A stretch of DNA of 64,000 nt from positions 62,001 through 126,000 of the forward strand of contig KV748215.1 of assembly GCA_001692895.1 (NCBI GenBank). Reading direction: 5' to 3'. Every line of letters begins with the position of its first letter. Position 1 is the first letter of the stretch. Below are positions 11,628 through 24,100 of the stretch, piece by piece. The DNA is from Cenococcum geophilum 1.58 (Eukaryota > Ascomycota > Dothideomycetes > Gloniales > Gloniaceae). Under the pieces are notes generated by a model. It was not told the DNA's origin, searched no databases, and saw nothing but the letters and a program-made list of their open reading frames with translations. A program made the translations under genes and the position numbers.

Positions 11628-12052
11628 TGTTACGGACGCTTTAAGTACAATGTTATAACTACTTAGGGAAGAGTCGGAAGAAGCTAGTTAGTTAATTTAG
11701 GCACGGTTTAGGATGGAGCCAATAGAGCTATGTGACGAGGAATAGTAACTAAGGTTATGTGGGGTGATTTGTATAATCTATATAATCTATATAATCTATA
11801 ACAGAGTAGATAGAGCACACGTACATTACGTATAAGAAGGATTTCTTAGGAGTACGGTCGTGTATTTAAAGGACCACAGTCCCTACCTAGATAGTTCCTT
11901 CCTTGTAGTAATTCTCAGAATATAATTAGAGTTAATCTATTAGGCAACCACTCCACCAGTTATTATTACTTTATTTAATTTTAACTTACTTTACCTATAT
12001 ACCTAGCCTAATAATAAGCCTATTATAGTTCTTACTATAAGGTTCCGTTACA
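11628..12052 (+). repeat. A1 5' LTR
   Basis: 425 bp, TGTTACGG...CCGTTACA, the same length as the 3' LTR at 28127-28551. The pair differs mainly by transitions, as expected from RIP. Confidence 0.93.
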
Positions 12053-12097
12053 CAATTACTACCTAGTTACGGTAATAAGTACTAAAAGTTAAACAAC

Positions 12098-12777
12098 ATG
12101 CTACCAAAAGCAGCCACTATAACGCTATTAACGGCAGCAACTACTTTAAGGTTAGGTAACACTAGTATGGTAGATACTAACTTATAGCAACCTGTAACGG
12201 TCAGACAATTATAAGAGGTAATTAACTAGTTAACAGCTAATAATACAGTATTAGAAGAAAGAGTTAACGGGATTAGAGCGGCGAAGGTTAAGTTACCATC
12301 TATTAAGAGATTTTTAGGAGAAAGATTAAAGCTTAAAGGATTTCTTATATAAATATACTTTAAGGTTTCACAAGAAGGGGCAAAGCTACTAACACCTATG
12401 GATTAAATAGCCTACGCAGGACTATTCTTGTTAGGAAGAGTACTAAAGTAGTTTAAACCTTATCTTACGGAGATATAGTTAAACGGAATAACGACTACTA
12501 ATTAAGATATATAATTTATATTCTTAAGCTAAAAAGGGTTCGCAGAGTAACTTACGCAAATGTTTAGAGACCTAGAATTAACAACTACGGCGGAAAAAAA
12601 ACTCTAAGATATTATGTAATAAACTTTAGTAATTAAGTATATAACACAATTCTAAACGTTAGCAATATAAGTAGAGTAAAATAATAGGGCACTTATGGCA
12701 TAGTATAAGCAGGGACTTAAGGCTAAAATCTAGGACGTAATTATCCTAATAAAAGATATGGACACCCTAAGGGAACT
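12098..12777 (+). pseudogene. gag: A1 gag, N-terminal part
   Basis: The frame starts at ATG 12098 (MLPKAATITLLTAATTLRLG). It continues through capsid-like blocks such as KLKGFLI, EGAKLLTPMD and AYAGLFLLGR, and ends at LRELL where element B is inserted. The same frame in A2 (41099-41790) runs through without the insertion. Stops within it are TAA/TAG at Gln/Trp-type positions. Gag forms the virus-like particle of the retrotransposon. Confidence 0.8.
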
Positions 12778-13014
12778 TGTTACGGCACTGGCAGAACTTA
12801 GCAGAACTTGGCAGAACTACGCACCGGCAAGTTGCCATAGATTGCCGCATATTGCGGTTATGTGACGCGAAGATCGTATATAGCTTCGAGCGGCGCTCCC
12901 CTTCGTCTCCTTTCCTTTCTTTAGCTTTAGATTCTCGTTTATAGACAATCCAATTATATAGGCTTACGCGACCCTTTTGCCGTGCTTATATCTTAATTAA
13001 CTAAGTCGCTAACA
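12778..13014 (+). repeat. B 5' LTR
   Basis: 237 bp, starting TGTTACGGCACTGGCAGAAC and ending TCGCTAACA. It begins with three GGCAGAACTT-type direct repeats. It keeps a GTATATAG box (about 12874) upstream of a pyrimidine-rich stretch, a plausible promoter. Confidence 0.92.
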
Positions 13015-13222
13015 TTATCTAAAGCTTACTCTACTCTTTCTTCCTAAAAAGGAACTTAAATATATCTATAAGAACACAGAATAGGACCCTAAGAACATTA
13101 TTAGGACTATAAGGACAGGACCTAAAAGAAAAGAACAGAACCCTAAGGAAAGGACCTACAAGATACACACAGACCAGAACCCCTAAAGAAATTACCTAGA
13201 ATTACCCAACACCCCTACCACT

Positions 13223-14280
13223 ATGCCACAAATTATAGCAGCAGGTAAAGTAGCTGTAGGACCCTTAAATACTTTAGACAAAGAAACAATTAACGTTTTA
13301 ACCCCCTAGGCGGAGCTTACGGCTGCTAATACCAAAATTAAATAATTGCGAGAGCTGCTTAAAGCCAGAGATACCCCTATATCTAATAATAAGTCATTAT
13401 TAGACAACTAAAGACTTACTATAGTCCTTTAGGCCCTATTCTAGCGCCTTAGTGGATCTACTAAGGCCTATATAGCACTGAAGCGGTCAGTAAAGGTTGC
13501 GGACTTCCTACTACTTACAGATGGAACCGACCCTATATTTAATAATTAGAAGCTTTAATTACAGAACAAGCTTAAAGTTAATATAGACCACTTTCCTAAC
13601 GCCTAAGCCAGAATGGCCTACGTCTTCGGCCGTACTAGCGGAGACGCCTAAATATATTTACGGCCGCGATATATAGAAGACTTAATAGACCCCTTTATCT
13701 CTAAAGAAGAAATAATTAAACACTTGTCTTTTATTTATAAAGACCCTTTTAAAGTATAGAACGCCCGCCTTAGCTATAAAAGCCTAAATATAAAAATAAC
13801 GGAGACCTTTTCGGCCTTCTAAACCCGCTTTCTATACCTGGCCGGATAGGCCTAGATCTCCCAAAAAGACCTACTACTAGACCTCTTTAATAAGCTTACC
13901 CTAGACCTACAGCGGGCCGTATTGCTAGCTTATACTACGGTATAGACGTTAAAGGAACTTACGGACCATTACCTAGCTATTAACTAAGGCCTTCATCGAA
14001 TTAAGGTACGCGCTAACTGGCTAAAAACTAGAAACCTTATAAACTAGGCCATAAATACTATAAGTACGGCCCGTAGTGCCCTAGTATAATCAGCAACTCC
14101 TATAGCTAACCCGGCAGCTAGCCGCGCAGCTACCCCTACTATAGGCCTAGTGTATACCCGGCCTATATACAGCAACCCCTATATATAGGCCCTTAGCGAT
14201 TAAGGAGCTTGCTTCTTATGCGGTTAAATAGGCTACCCTATAAGAAACTACCTAATAAAGGTAAGGATAAACGAGGTTCT
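13223..14280 (+). pseudogene. gag: B gag with CCHC knuckle, RIP-degraded
   Basis: ATG at 13223 (MPQIIAAGKVAVGPLNTLDK). The frame carries capsid-like blocks (KVADFLLLTDGTDP, FPNAxARMAYVFGRTSGDA, KDLLLDLFNKLTLDLQRAV). Near the end (about 14210-14255) it reads CFLCGxIGYPIRNY, a CCHC knuckle whose third and fourth ligands have been altered. TAA/TAG codons replace expected Gln/Trp. The family role is the particle shell plus RNA binding. Confidence 0.82.
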
Positions 14281-14339
14281 ATTAATTTAGGAGGATAGTA
14301 CGGAGCTAGAAAAAGAGGAACCCTAGAGGAAGACTCCTC

Positions 14340-17300
14340 TCTAGGGTTAAAAGGGATTGATATGTTATATATTAATCTAGGTTAGCTAATTAGTAGAAGA
14401 AGCTACACTATCCCTTATACTTTATTTCGTAATAGATATTAAGTTTTAACCTTTACTTTAGCTAACTTAGGAGTAAATGCCTTTACCTTAATTAATATAA
14501 AGTGCGCTACAAAACTGGCTAATTTTTTAAATGTACCCCTTAAAGAACTGCCTAAACTAATTCCTATTCGCGGTTATAACGGATAGATAGGGCCACCTAT
14601 TATAACTATCTTGTAGATCTACCTCCGCGTTAACAGACGAAGGCAGTATAATATCCCCTTTCTTATTACGGAATTAGGAAGCCATAATATAATCTTAGGA
14701 AGAAAATGGCTAGCCTATTTAGGCTTATAGCTTAAAGTACGGAATAAACGGCTTATCTGGCCTAAAACTCTACCCCTAACCCCTTCCTTTATAAAAGAAA
14801 TTAGTATTATAATGGAAAACCTTATACGGCCCTAGATTAATACTATTTACTAGGCCGATGCTATACGCAGAGACTAGGCCTTTAAGAAGGATGTATAGCT
14901 TAACCCGCAACAGATCCGTATACTACACCGCCCTTAGACTACCTATATTACGCCACCCGTACTAAAGACCTAGGAAGTCGGTAGTGACCTAGCTAAGTTC
15001 CCTATAGAGAACCCTATAAAGCTATAAAGGAAAGCTAGGGATATCGGACGCTATACTAAACTAATAGATAGGAAGGATAATTTATGGAAAATAGAATGTG
15101 AGCTAAGGAAGACTATAAACCCTATACCGCAAACCACGGCCTAACGGACGCTAAAGAAACCTACGGACCTCCTACCAGTTAATATCTACTATATTAGCGC
15201 TATAGGATTCTACCGGAACCTGGTTTAGCCTAATACCGTTACCTTTATAACTAGCCTATATAAAATTAACTAAATAATTAAAGAAAAGGAAAGCAAGCTT
15301 AGCGGATAGGAAAGTGGGCTTATAGATAAAGAACTAGTGGAGCAAAAACTGCCTAATTAACACTAGAAATTTAAGGACGTATTCTCTAAGACAGCGTCTA
15401 ATATACTTTTACCCTACTAACTATATAACTATAAGATCGAGATTAAGCAAGATAAGGGAAGCACCCTTAGCTTTAGCCCTCTCTACCTATAGTCTATTAC
15501 CGAATTATAGGCTATAAAGTAGTACCTTATTAATAACCTAAATAAGGGCTTTATTAAGCCTAGCTAAGCCCCTTTTAACTTACCTATTCTCTTTATTAAA
15601 AAGCTAAATAGAGGACTACGCTTCTATATTAACTACTATAAGCTAAATAATATAACCCGCAAGGACCGCTACCTACTACCCTTACTTAATAAGACTTTTA
15701 CCTAAATAAGTAGAGCTAAGGTTTTTATAAAGCTTAATATCCGCTAGGCCTTTTACTAAATTAGGATAAACCCTAGGTTTAAGGATCTTACTATATTCTA
15801 GACCCGTTACGGGACATATAAATATAAGGTACTTTCTTTTAAACTAACTAACGGACTAGCTATATACCAGCGGTATATAAATAATATACTCTTTAACTAC
15901 CTTAACGACTTCTATATAGCCTATCTAGATAATATTATAATCTACTTAGAGAACGAACTAGAATACGAGGAGCACGTCTATAAAGTCCTATAACAGCTCC
16001 GTAAAGCTAGCCTCCAGGCCAATATTAAGAAGTTGGAATTTAGTGTTAAGCGTATAAAGTACCTAGGTTTTATTATTAGTATAGACGGAATTAAGGCCGA
16101 CCTAGAGAAAATAACCGTAATTAACTAGTAGACGTCCCTACGGACCGTAAAGGGGGTATAATTGTTTTTAGGTTTCTGTAACTTTTACTAATACTTTATT
16201 AAGAACTATAGCAGGATTACCTAGCCTCTTAACCGCCTTACTAGGAAAGACCAGCCCTTTTACTTTAACGCTATATATATATAGGCCTTTAATAAGCTTA
16301 AAAAACGGCTAGTATCGGCCCCCCTACTTACCCACTTTAACCTAAAACGGCCCTTAATACTAGAAACTAATNCCTTANANNGCGNAATAGCTNNTNTTTT
16401 TTCCTAGAAGTAACNNGANNNANAATAGCACCCTATTNTATACTATTTAAAGACTATAATAGATGCTAAACTAAACTACCATATCTATAATAAAGAAATG
16501 CTAGCTATTATCTCTAGCTTTTAGCACTAGTGTATACAGCTAGAGGGGACCCCTAAACCTATTAAAGTAGTATTAGATTATAAGGCCCTAGAATACTTTA
16601 TAATAACTAAGGCCCTTACAGCCCGGCAGGCACGCTAGGCGGATATCCTATCTTAGTTTAACTTCTTAATTATATATAAACTAGGCGCTATAAACTATGC
16701 AGATGCTCTTACTAGGCGCGAATAAGACCTAAGTGACCATACGGCTGTAAAGATCTTATTATAGACCTAGACGCTACTATAACCAGAGCACCTTAACCCC
16801 CGGATATAGGCAGAACTAAGTATAGACTTCTTAGGCGCCAAGATGTATCCTATTAACCCTTTAGGACTTAACTTAATTAATAAATTGCTGTAGATAAACT
16901 ATACGGCCCCTTCTCTATAGGAGTACTATAAAAAGGCAAAGAACGTTACTAGCCTATGGTCCCTTAAAAATAGATTACTTAAGTATTAGGAACGGCTGGT
17001 AGTAGTAAAGGAACAGAACTTACGGACTTAGCTTATTACTAAAGTATATACCTAGGTCTCTACGGCCTACCCCAGAAAGAATAAAACCCGCAGGATTATT
17101 AGCAACCGCTACTACTAGCCCGGAATAGTTATAGATATCGACCGCTATGTACGGAACTACAACAACTGCTATAGGTCTATAATCCTATAAGATAAGACCC
17201 TAGGATTATTAAAACCCCTCCTAATACCTAACCGCCCCTAGTAATATATCTTTATAGACTTTTATAAGCTACCTCTAGACCGTAACGGATATAATATAGT

Positions 17301-18456
17301 TATAATCCTAGTTAACTGCTTCGGCAAGCGCCTATTCTTAATTCCCTATTATAAGAATATTAATACTAAAGAGGCAGCCCGACTGTATATCCACTACGTC
17401 TATTAAATTTATAGACTACTAGATACTATTATATCTAACTATAGGCTATAGTTTATATTAGCCTTTTGGAATAAGTTTACCTAGATCCTAGGTATTAAGC
17501 TAAAGCTTTCTATAGTATATTACCCCCAGATAGACGGTCAAACGGAGATTATAAATTAATACTTAGACTAGAGACTCCNGCCTTTTATTAACTACTTNNA
17601 GNATAACTAGGCCNAACTATTGCCCTTAATNGACTACGCCTAAGCNACCNTACCCCACAACTCTACCGGATTTGCCCCTATTTAACTAGAAATAGGTTAC
17701 CTACTCCATAAAAGCTTTAACTAGGAAAGACTAGAAGGGCCCTAGACTATACGCGAAAAACTATCTTATAAGAAAGCCTAGCAGTACGCTAAGCGCTTAG
17801 AAGAAGCCTAAAAAGTAGCCTATACGAACCTAGAAAAGGCCTAGAAGTTAATAAAATAGTAGGCAAATAAGCATAGACGTAAGCCTGACTTTACTATAGG
17901 CGATATAGTCTAGGTTACGATAAAGAATTGGAAGACAGAACGGCCTAGCCATAAGCTAGACTATAAGATGGTAGGACCGTATAAGATTCTTAATAAAGTA
18001 GGTAACTTGTATAAGGTTAAGCTCCTAGACTTAATTAAAGTCTACCCTATCTTCTTACTAAATAAGCTACGGAAAGCTATAAATAACCTACTACCCGGAT
18101 AAAAGAATAAACCTCCCCTACTAATTTAAGTTAACGATAATAATAAATGGGAAATTAAAGAAATACTAGCCTATAAACTTGTAAAGGGAACGTTAAAGTA
18201 TTATATTAGTTGGAAAGGATATAACCTAAACCCCACTTAGTACCCTATATAGAACTTTATAGGTAGCCCCTATAAGCTTTAAGAGTTTTATAGCCGTTAC
18301 CCTAATAAACCTAGACCGCCAAAGTACCTAAATAAGTGGATAGAATGCTGGTATAACAAAGATAATAAGCTACCAGAAGAATATAAGGACAAAAACGCCC
18401 TAGAAATTTCTTAGTTATATAAGGTGTTAAGATATCCAGGAACTTTAACCGGCGGT
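14340..18456 (+). pseudogene. pol: B pol: protease, RT, RNase H, integrase, chromodomain
   Basis: Protease is near 14440-14530 (LANLGVNAFTLINIKCATKL). RT is about 15560-16250, with FIKKLNRGLRFYINYYKLNN, the AYLDNIIIY-type catalytic block near 15920 and KYLGFIISIDGIKAD near 16060. RNase H is about 16290-16730. Integrase is about 16800-18110, with DFYKLPLDRNGYNIVIILVN. The chromodomain is at 18140-18300, with WEIKEILAYKL and YYISWKGYN blocks. The frame ends near TLTGG. N runs at 16372-16440 and 17579-17650 blur RNase H and integrase. Degraded by RIP stops. Confidence 0.88.
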
Positions 18457-21219
18457 CAGTGGTCTCGATGATGAATGAATGAATAAATAGGCCTAATATC
18501 GTATTCAATTCATAAGCCAATCAGAATATCGCGATATGAATGAATAATCGCGATATTATAGATATAGGCAATATCAACAGTCTTGGCATGGTGTTGTACC
18601 TAAATTAATCTAGGCGACGTCTCTATAGAGTCCTCTACCCCTTCCCTCCCCCCCTTACATTTACCAGTAGCTGCCTCCTCTAGCCCTTATATAACTCCTC
18701 CTCTTACCTACAACTTTAAGCACTCGATTACTTAATATTCGCTAGCCTAAACTTTATCCGTTGCTAAGTAATTGTCCTTTTAAGCTCGGAAAATATTCGC
18801 TCTAGTTTAGCTAACATAGGTGGTATAGATAAGATATCTATTGCTATACGTGAAGCGATAGGTAGTCTACGTAATTGCTTGGATTAAGCTACTAATTAAG
18901 GGCAGTAGTACCAGCAGGAAGATTAGTAGGGGAGGCGTTAATAAAGTGTTTAAATTCATCCTTAATCGCGTTAAGGATTGACTGCTTCCTGTTCTATATA
19001 TCGTACTTGTTAGGCTCCTAATCGCGAGTAATATCTTTCCTCTTCTGCTTAACTTGCATACTTATCCTTATACCTTATTTACCCAAAGCCTTTAGGCCGC
19101 ATTAACTACGGGCTTCCTCTTAAGAAGCTTTCCTAGTTTGCGATTAATATAGGCCTTCCTACCGGTAAGAAGCTAATAGAAGGCTGCGCCGTATACGGTG
19201 ACTTCGTCGGTCTTAAGGTAGTATTTATTAAAGGCGTACTAGCTGGTTTCAAATGCAGTCGCAGAGCTTTAGGTTAGTTACGTACTTATATAGAGCTGAT
19301 TTAAAGTGCTCTTACTATAAAATCTATTGTATAAAGCACCTTATTAAAGGTAGCCTTGTTACCTTCCGTCTCTTTTATAACTCTTTAGAAGGGCTATAAA
19401 AAGTCTCTAATATTTTTAAGAGCTCTCTAATTGGGCGGCGTTAAGGATGTCCTTCTTATTAAATTCCTTAACATACTGCTCTTAATATTTTATAATTGTG
19501 TTTTTTAATTTAAAGAGCTACTAAGATTATATAAATACCTACGAGTTCCACTATATATTTTATTATCTATAGGAAATAGCTCGAAGAGCGGTCGCGATAT
19601 AAGTAATTATAGTAGGCGTTAGAGCTTTAAATATATATAACAATGTTTAATATAACTTTCCTAGAAGGACCAATCTGGCGATAAGTTTAAACTGGCTAGC
19701 CTTCCTTTTTAACCCTTTTGGTAAGGAGGCTCCTTAATCCAATTGTCCTTAAGATCTAACTCTGCCTTAAGCTTCTCACAAGCTCCCCTTAAAGGGTAGG
19801 CCGTTAACGGTTTCCTTATCCTCTAAGAAGAAGAAAGCCTTAATGCGGCTATATTAAGTATGTGCCTATAGCAGCAAATATAGTATTGGCTGGTAGATCG
19901 TATTAAGCTTCTATCCCCTGCTTTCTAAAGCCTCTTAGATAGCTCTTAAAGAAGTTTATTATTACTACCGTGATTATCGCCTATATAGTATCCAACTTTG
20001 TTAAGTATTTGGTAGTCCTTAAGGACTTACTAAAGGACTTTCACCTACTTATTGCTGCCGTGTTTACTAGGAAGAAAAGGTAGAGCAAGTAAAGCCTTCC
20101 AAAGTACGCCTATATTATTAATAAAGTAACTATAGATTGCAATAAAAGTCTTTTAATTTAGCGAAGTCTAGGCGTTAAGTAAGAGGTGTATTAACATAAG
20201 AGAGGACTATAGCTTCTGCTTAAGAACTTCCTTATTAAGGACGTAGGACTCCTTAATTATTCTAGGCACCGTAATATTAGAGTCTATTAAAGCCTCTTCG
20301 CAGGTATAGTTTACTATAAGAAGTAGCGCTTAAAGCTCCGGCCAAGTTACTGCCTTATATAGTAGATTTCAAACCACAATTAGCTGTGCAAGGGTATCGC
20401 GTACTAGGGCTGGATTTACGCTCTCTTATAGTATAGTGTCCTTCTGCCTTTTAAGCTGCTGCGTATAAAGCTTTCCTTACTTATAGAACAGGCCCTAAAG
20501 ACTCTACTATATGGCCCGCTTAATAACTAAGTTTTCCTCTTTAATAACTACGCCGTGGGTATTAAATAGATGAGTGCGTATATTTGTGGTAACTACATTA
20601 CGCCAAAATACACATTGCCTATAGTACTAGTATCGCCTTCCTTTACTATTTATAAGCGGCTTATTACCAACAGGCTTACGCATGAGAGCCTATATATTTA
20701 CAGCCTAAACTTTCTATTTTTTATAGGCCTGTTTAAAGGATTAGGGGGAGAATTAGGGGGAGGACTTAGAAGAGAGTGACGCGTTATATTCTTTGTCGGG
20801 ATTTAGGTCTTTAAAGAGCTCGCTTTTAAGCTTAGATAGTTCCAATTAGGCGTTAGAATTGCTATCAAAGTTAATAACAATGGATTGCGAGAGAGAAGGA
20901 GGCATGGTACTAAATTGTGGTTGGTATTAGGGGGGGGGTGTTAAATAATATTACAGAAAGGAAGCATCTGTGGGCGAGTCTAAAAAATTTAACTCTTGCG
21001 TATATATCAGAACGTACAGTGTAAAACTAGTCCTGTGTTTACACCTTAGTATCCTTTTACTACACCCTACTACCCCATAAGAGCTTTAAGTCTCTATATA
21101 TATTTATAATCTTATAAATATTCATTCATAAGGGCTATCAAAATATTCAATCATTATCACTCCTTATGAATGAATATATCGTTAAGAAGCAATGAATAAA
21201 AATATCATCGAGACCACTG
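18457..21219 (-). mobile_element. hAT DNA transposon (2763 bp) inside Gypsy B
   Basis: Terminal inverted repeats CAGTGGTCTCGATGAT / ATCATCGAGACCACTG, flanked by the 8-bp TSD. Subterminal ATGAATGAAT-type repeats lie at both ends (18470-18545 and 21120-21195). It carries one transposase gene on the minus strand (18716-20905). The length is typical of an autonomous fungal hAT. RIP mutations have inactivated it. Confidence 0.94.
18716..20905 (-). pseudogene. hAT transposase, RIP-degraded, frame otherwise intact
   Basis: The frame runs from ATG at 20905 (MPPSLSQSIVINFDSNSNA) to TAA at 18716, 730 codons with no net frameshift, the usual size for hAT transposases. The N-terminal part has a BED-type zinc-finger-like segment (YYRQCVFWRNVVTTNIRTHL). 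The C-terminus reads DILSIPPMLAKLERIFSELK then RTIT, the hATC dimerisation block whose consensus is A-x-ERVFSxARR. Internal stops are TAA/TAG. The enzyme would cut and join the CAGTGGTC termini with 8-bp duplications. Too many stops to be functional. Confidence 0.9.
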
Positions 21220-21227
21220 CCGGCGGT

Positions 21228-21311
21228 TAAAGTTATCTAATTGGTCAGATTCTCTTGCTAAGACTTTTAGCGGCAAAGCCTAAGGGCAGGCTTTTTTAGA
21301 GGGGGGGGTAA
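21228..21311 (+). promoter_or_regulatory. B 3' module and polypurine tract
   Basis: It reads on from the palindrome with CTTGCTAAGACTTTTAGCGG, which resembles D near 7115-7155. It ends GAGGGGGGGGTAA, the polypurine primer site next to the 3' LTR. Confidence 0.7.
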
Positions 21312-21548
21312 TGTTACGGCACTGGCAGAACTTGGCAGAACTTGGCAGAACTACGCACCGGCAAGTTGCCACAGATTTCCGCATATTGCGGTCACGTGAC
21401 GCGAAGATCGTATATAGCTTCGAGCGGCGCTCCCCTTCNTCTCCTTTCCTTTCTTTAGCTTTAGATTCTCGTTTATAGACAATCCAATCGTACAGGCTTG
21501 CGCGACCCTTTTGCCGTGCTTATATCTCGATTGACTAAGTCGCTAACA
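21312..21548 (+). repeat. B 3' LTR
   Basis: 237 bp, nearly identical to 12778-13014 (transitions only, one N at 21439). Followed by GAACT (21549-21553). Confidence 0.92.
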
Positions 21549-24100
21549 GAACTAATAGATTAAGTAATTAAGATTAATAATTAGATCTACTAAAGGGAAT
21601 AAACTAAGAGAGGTTAGGATAGAGTTTTATAGTTATATAAGACGTAGAGTACATATTAACTAAAGCTAAGTTAAAAACTATAGTATGGCGTAGAGCTAAT
21701 GGACCTAAGTGGTACTAAAGAAGCCTATAAGAGATAGAGTAAGAAACTATAAAAACCTAGAGGTTAAGGAGCTAGTAATTATAGGACTAAAAAGTAGAGG
21801 CTAAATTAGGGATCTTAGTAGCAGAAGACGTTTAGGCGGACTCTATAGTAAAGTTAATAGTTTAAAAATAGAGCTTATATAAATTGCGGGAAATAAGGTT
21901 ATTTCGCAAGGGATTATAAAGATAGTTAAAGTCACTATACAATAAAGGGAACTAGACTAGTAGTAAAAGACATATATATATAGAGGAATAATAGTATACT
22001 ATAAGGAACAAAAGAGTGTTTAATTAAAAGTTTTACGTTCTGTTATAATAACGCATACCAAATTTATAAAGACGCTAAGTACGGCGTAAGCTATTAGCTA
22101 TAGGAGCCAAAATTTATAAAGTATAGAGAAACTAATAAACTAGTTCGCAGATTAGATATTAAGGACAATAAATTTAATATAGGCGAAATATTCCATAACG
22201 ATAAGGTAATAAGGGTAGCTTACTAGGAGTATATAGACCTTAGAGATATTATACTAGAGGTAGAGGATAATTCCACTATAGAATAAGGAACATTAATAGG
22301 GATTAAGACCCCGCTAGATACAATATCTATCGCTTCGCGAGACGTAAAAAAAGTAGGATAGCGAACTACTTCGGCACTTAATAAAGGCAAGAAGCCAAAG
22401 GCTTAAGATTCTTATAACAAGATAAGAGACGACTAAGATTCTTAAGACGAGATAAGGTAGACCTAAGGACTTATAATAGATAGGAACCGATAGAGTAGGG
22501 CAGCAGCTTAGTTTAAAAATATATATATAAGCTTGGGATAGAGTTTCCTACAGGCATAAGACTCTTAAGACGAGATAAGTAAGATTTAAGACTTTTAAGA
22601 CGAGATAAGAACACCTAATAAGCCTAGTTGGACTAAGGCAGAAGCGAAGCTTAAGTTAGAAGCAAGCTTAGGATTAAGAATCCTATAGGACTAAGACTTT
22701 AAGACACGAATAAGGACCATTAATTAGATTAGAGAATCTGCAGCATATGACGGCGCTGGAGCGCGTCACCTAGTCAGGGGTTCGCTTAAGACTTGGCGTG
22801 TGTATATAGACGTGGCCTCACCACCTTCTCTTGCTCCTTAGCTTAATATCTTCGTAATACAGCATTCGTTCGCTTGATCTTGCAAGCATTCGTTCAAGTC
22901 TCTGTCGAGACATTTGTTCGATGGTTCGAGCCGTCACACAGCATAAATAGTAACTAGACTAGGAGACAGATATATAGACCCAGAGGACTTACTAGGGGAA
23001 TACAGTGTTTAACCTAAAGATTAAAAAGTTAATACTAAGATTAAGAAGTAAGAAGACTTTAAGGATCTACTTATAAGACGCAAAAGGAAAGAAACTATAG
23101 AGGAATTTAGAGCAAGAATTGCCTTATAGTAAGAACAAAAACTAGACAAGAGATTTAGCATATTGGGACGTATAAGGGATAGAGCGCTAGTATAAAGAAT
23201 TACTAATAGGCCTAGGGCAGGCACACTAAAAGCTAAGTGGCTTACTAAACTGGAAAATAAAGAGGATTTAGGGATTTTAACTAGGTTCGAGGAATAATAT
23301 ATAAAGGGCTATTACGATATAGTAATAAGAAGATACTTCCTTACGGACAAACCGTATATACTCTAGTAGCTATACTAAAAGTAGTATAGGCAAAGGCATA
23401 ATAACGAGTAGGAAGATTTCTATATATAGTTAGATAAGAAAGTTATCCAAAACCACCCAATTACGGAAAAAGCGATAAGTTATATTAAGGGAGCCTTAAT
23501 TATAATATTAAAAGATCTAAAGGAGCGTTTAGAGGACTAGAGAAGTAAGAGGCGTATCTTAGTACCTACAAATAAGGTTATAACGTTCAGATTAATATAA
23601 AAAAGGTTTAAACTTAAGGATAAAGACGAGCTAAGAGCTAACCTAAAGCACTTAGTATATTATACCTTATTATAAATAGCATACGTAGATAATACGTGTA
23701 ATATACACCGAGTATTAAAGGATAAGCATTAGAAATATCCTATAAGAATATATTAGTTAGCAGAAGAACAAAAATATTAAAACGTTAAGTATATGCATAG
23801 TTAGCATCTAGTAGAAGTTTAGGAGTTAGGGGACTTAATACTTTAGCTAAAAAGATTCCTTATGGAAGAATACCTAGACGGATAATAGTGGTGGGAATGT
23901 CTAGAAAATATATATCTATAGTATATTAAAGACAAAAAGTAAACTAAGTATTGGCCTAAGTTGGACCAAGTATAGATAGGATTAAGCAGCCAACAGTTAG
24001 GAAAAGTAGAGGCCTATAGGACCAGAGGGAGCTAGTGATAGAGCCTTAGACCCTTAAAGGAATTTAAAAATAACACCTAAATTTATAAGTTAAATAGCAG
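21549..24100 (+). pseudogene. gag: A1 gag C-terminus, CCHC region and long unassigned linker
   Basis: Continues the gag frame after B. A zinc-knuckle remnant reads NCGKxGYFARDYKD near 21850-21900. Then about 2.0 kb (excluding the solo LTR) is coding-like but unassigned. It holds an acidic/Lys-rich part, then basic, well-kept blocks (FKDLLIRRKRKETIEEFRAR near 23060; GTLKAKxLTKLENKEDLGIL near 23225; EDFYIQLDKKVI-like near 23415). The same layout in A0 and A2 shows it belongs to the family. Ordinary Gypsy elements have a much shorter spacer between knuckle and protease. Confidence 0.65.
22746..22938. repeat. GC-rich solo LTR inserted in A1
   Basis: 193 bp, TATGACGGC...GCCGTCACA. If the second base was G before RIP the ends would be a perfect 9-bp inverted repeat TGTGACGGC / GCCGTCACA. 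TSD CAGCA at 22741-22745 and 22939-22943; A2 near 42945 shows the empty site. It has a TATATAG box near 22803 and no RIP decay apart from the ends. It is unlike the solo LTR at 2209-2423. Confidence 0.82.

Larger units (their letters stand above)
18449..21227. repeat. 8-bp target-site duplication of the hAT insertion
   Basis: CCGGCGGT at 18449-18456 and again at 21220-21227. An 8-bp duplication is diagnostic of hAT transposons. Rejoining the flanks gives a perfect palindrome in B with 10-bp arms AACTTTAACC / GGTTAAAGTT around GGC. Confidence 0.9.
12778..21548 (+). mobile_element. Ty3/Gypsy chromovirus family B, complete, with a hAT insertion
   Basis: 237-bp LTRs at 12778-13014 and 21312-21548, TSD GAACT (12773-12777, 21549-21553). 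The empty site is seen in A2 near 41780. Without the hAT insertion the element is 6.0 kb. Order on plus: gag (13223), CCHC knuckle (about 14210), protease, RT, RNase H, integrase, chromodomain (about 18140-18300), a palindromic 3' module, and the polypurine tract GAGGGGGGGGTAA directly before the 3' LTR. Confidence 0.94.

Noticed and set aside
20570-20779. 69-aa plus-strand open frame in the hAT element
   Set aside because: Antisense to the transposase N-terminal region.
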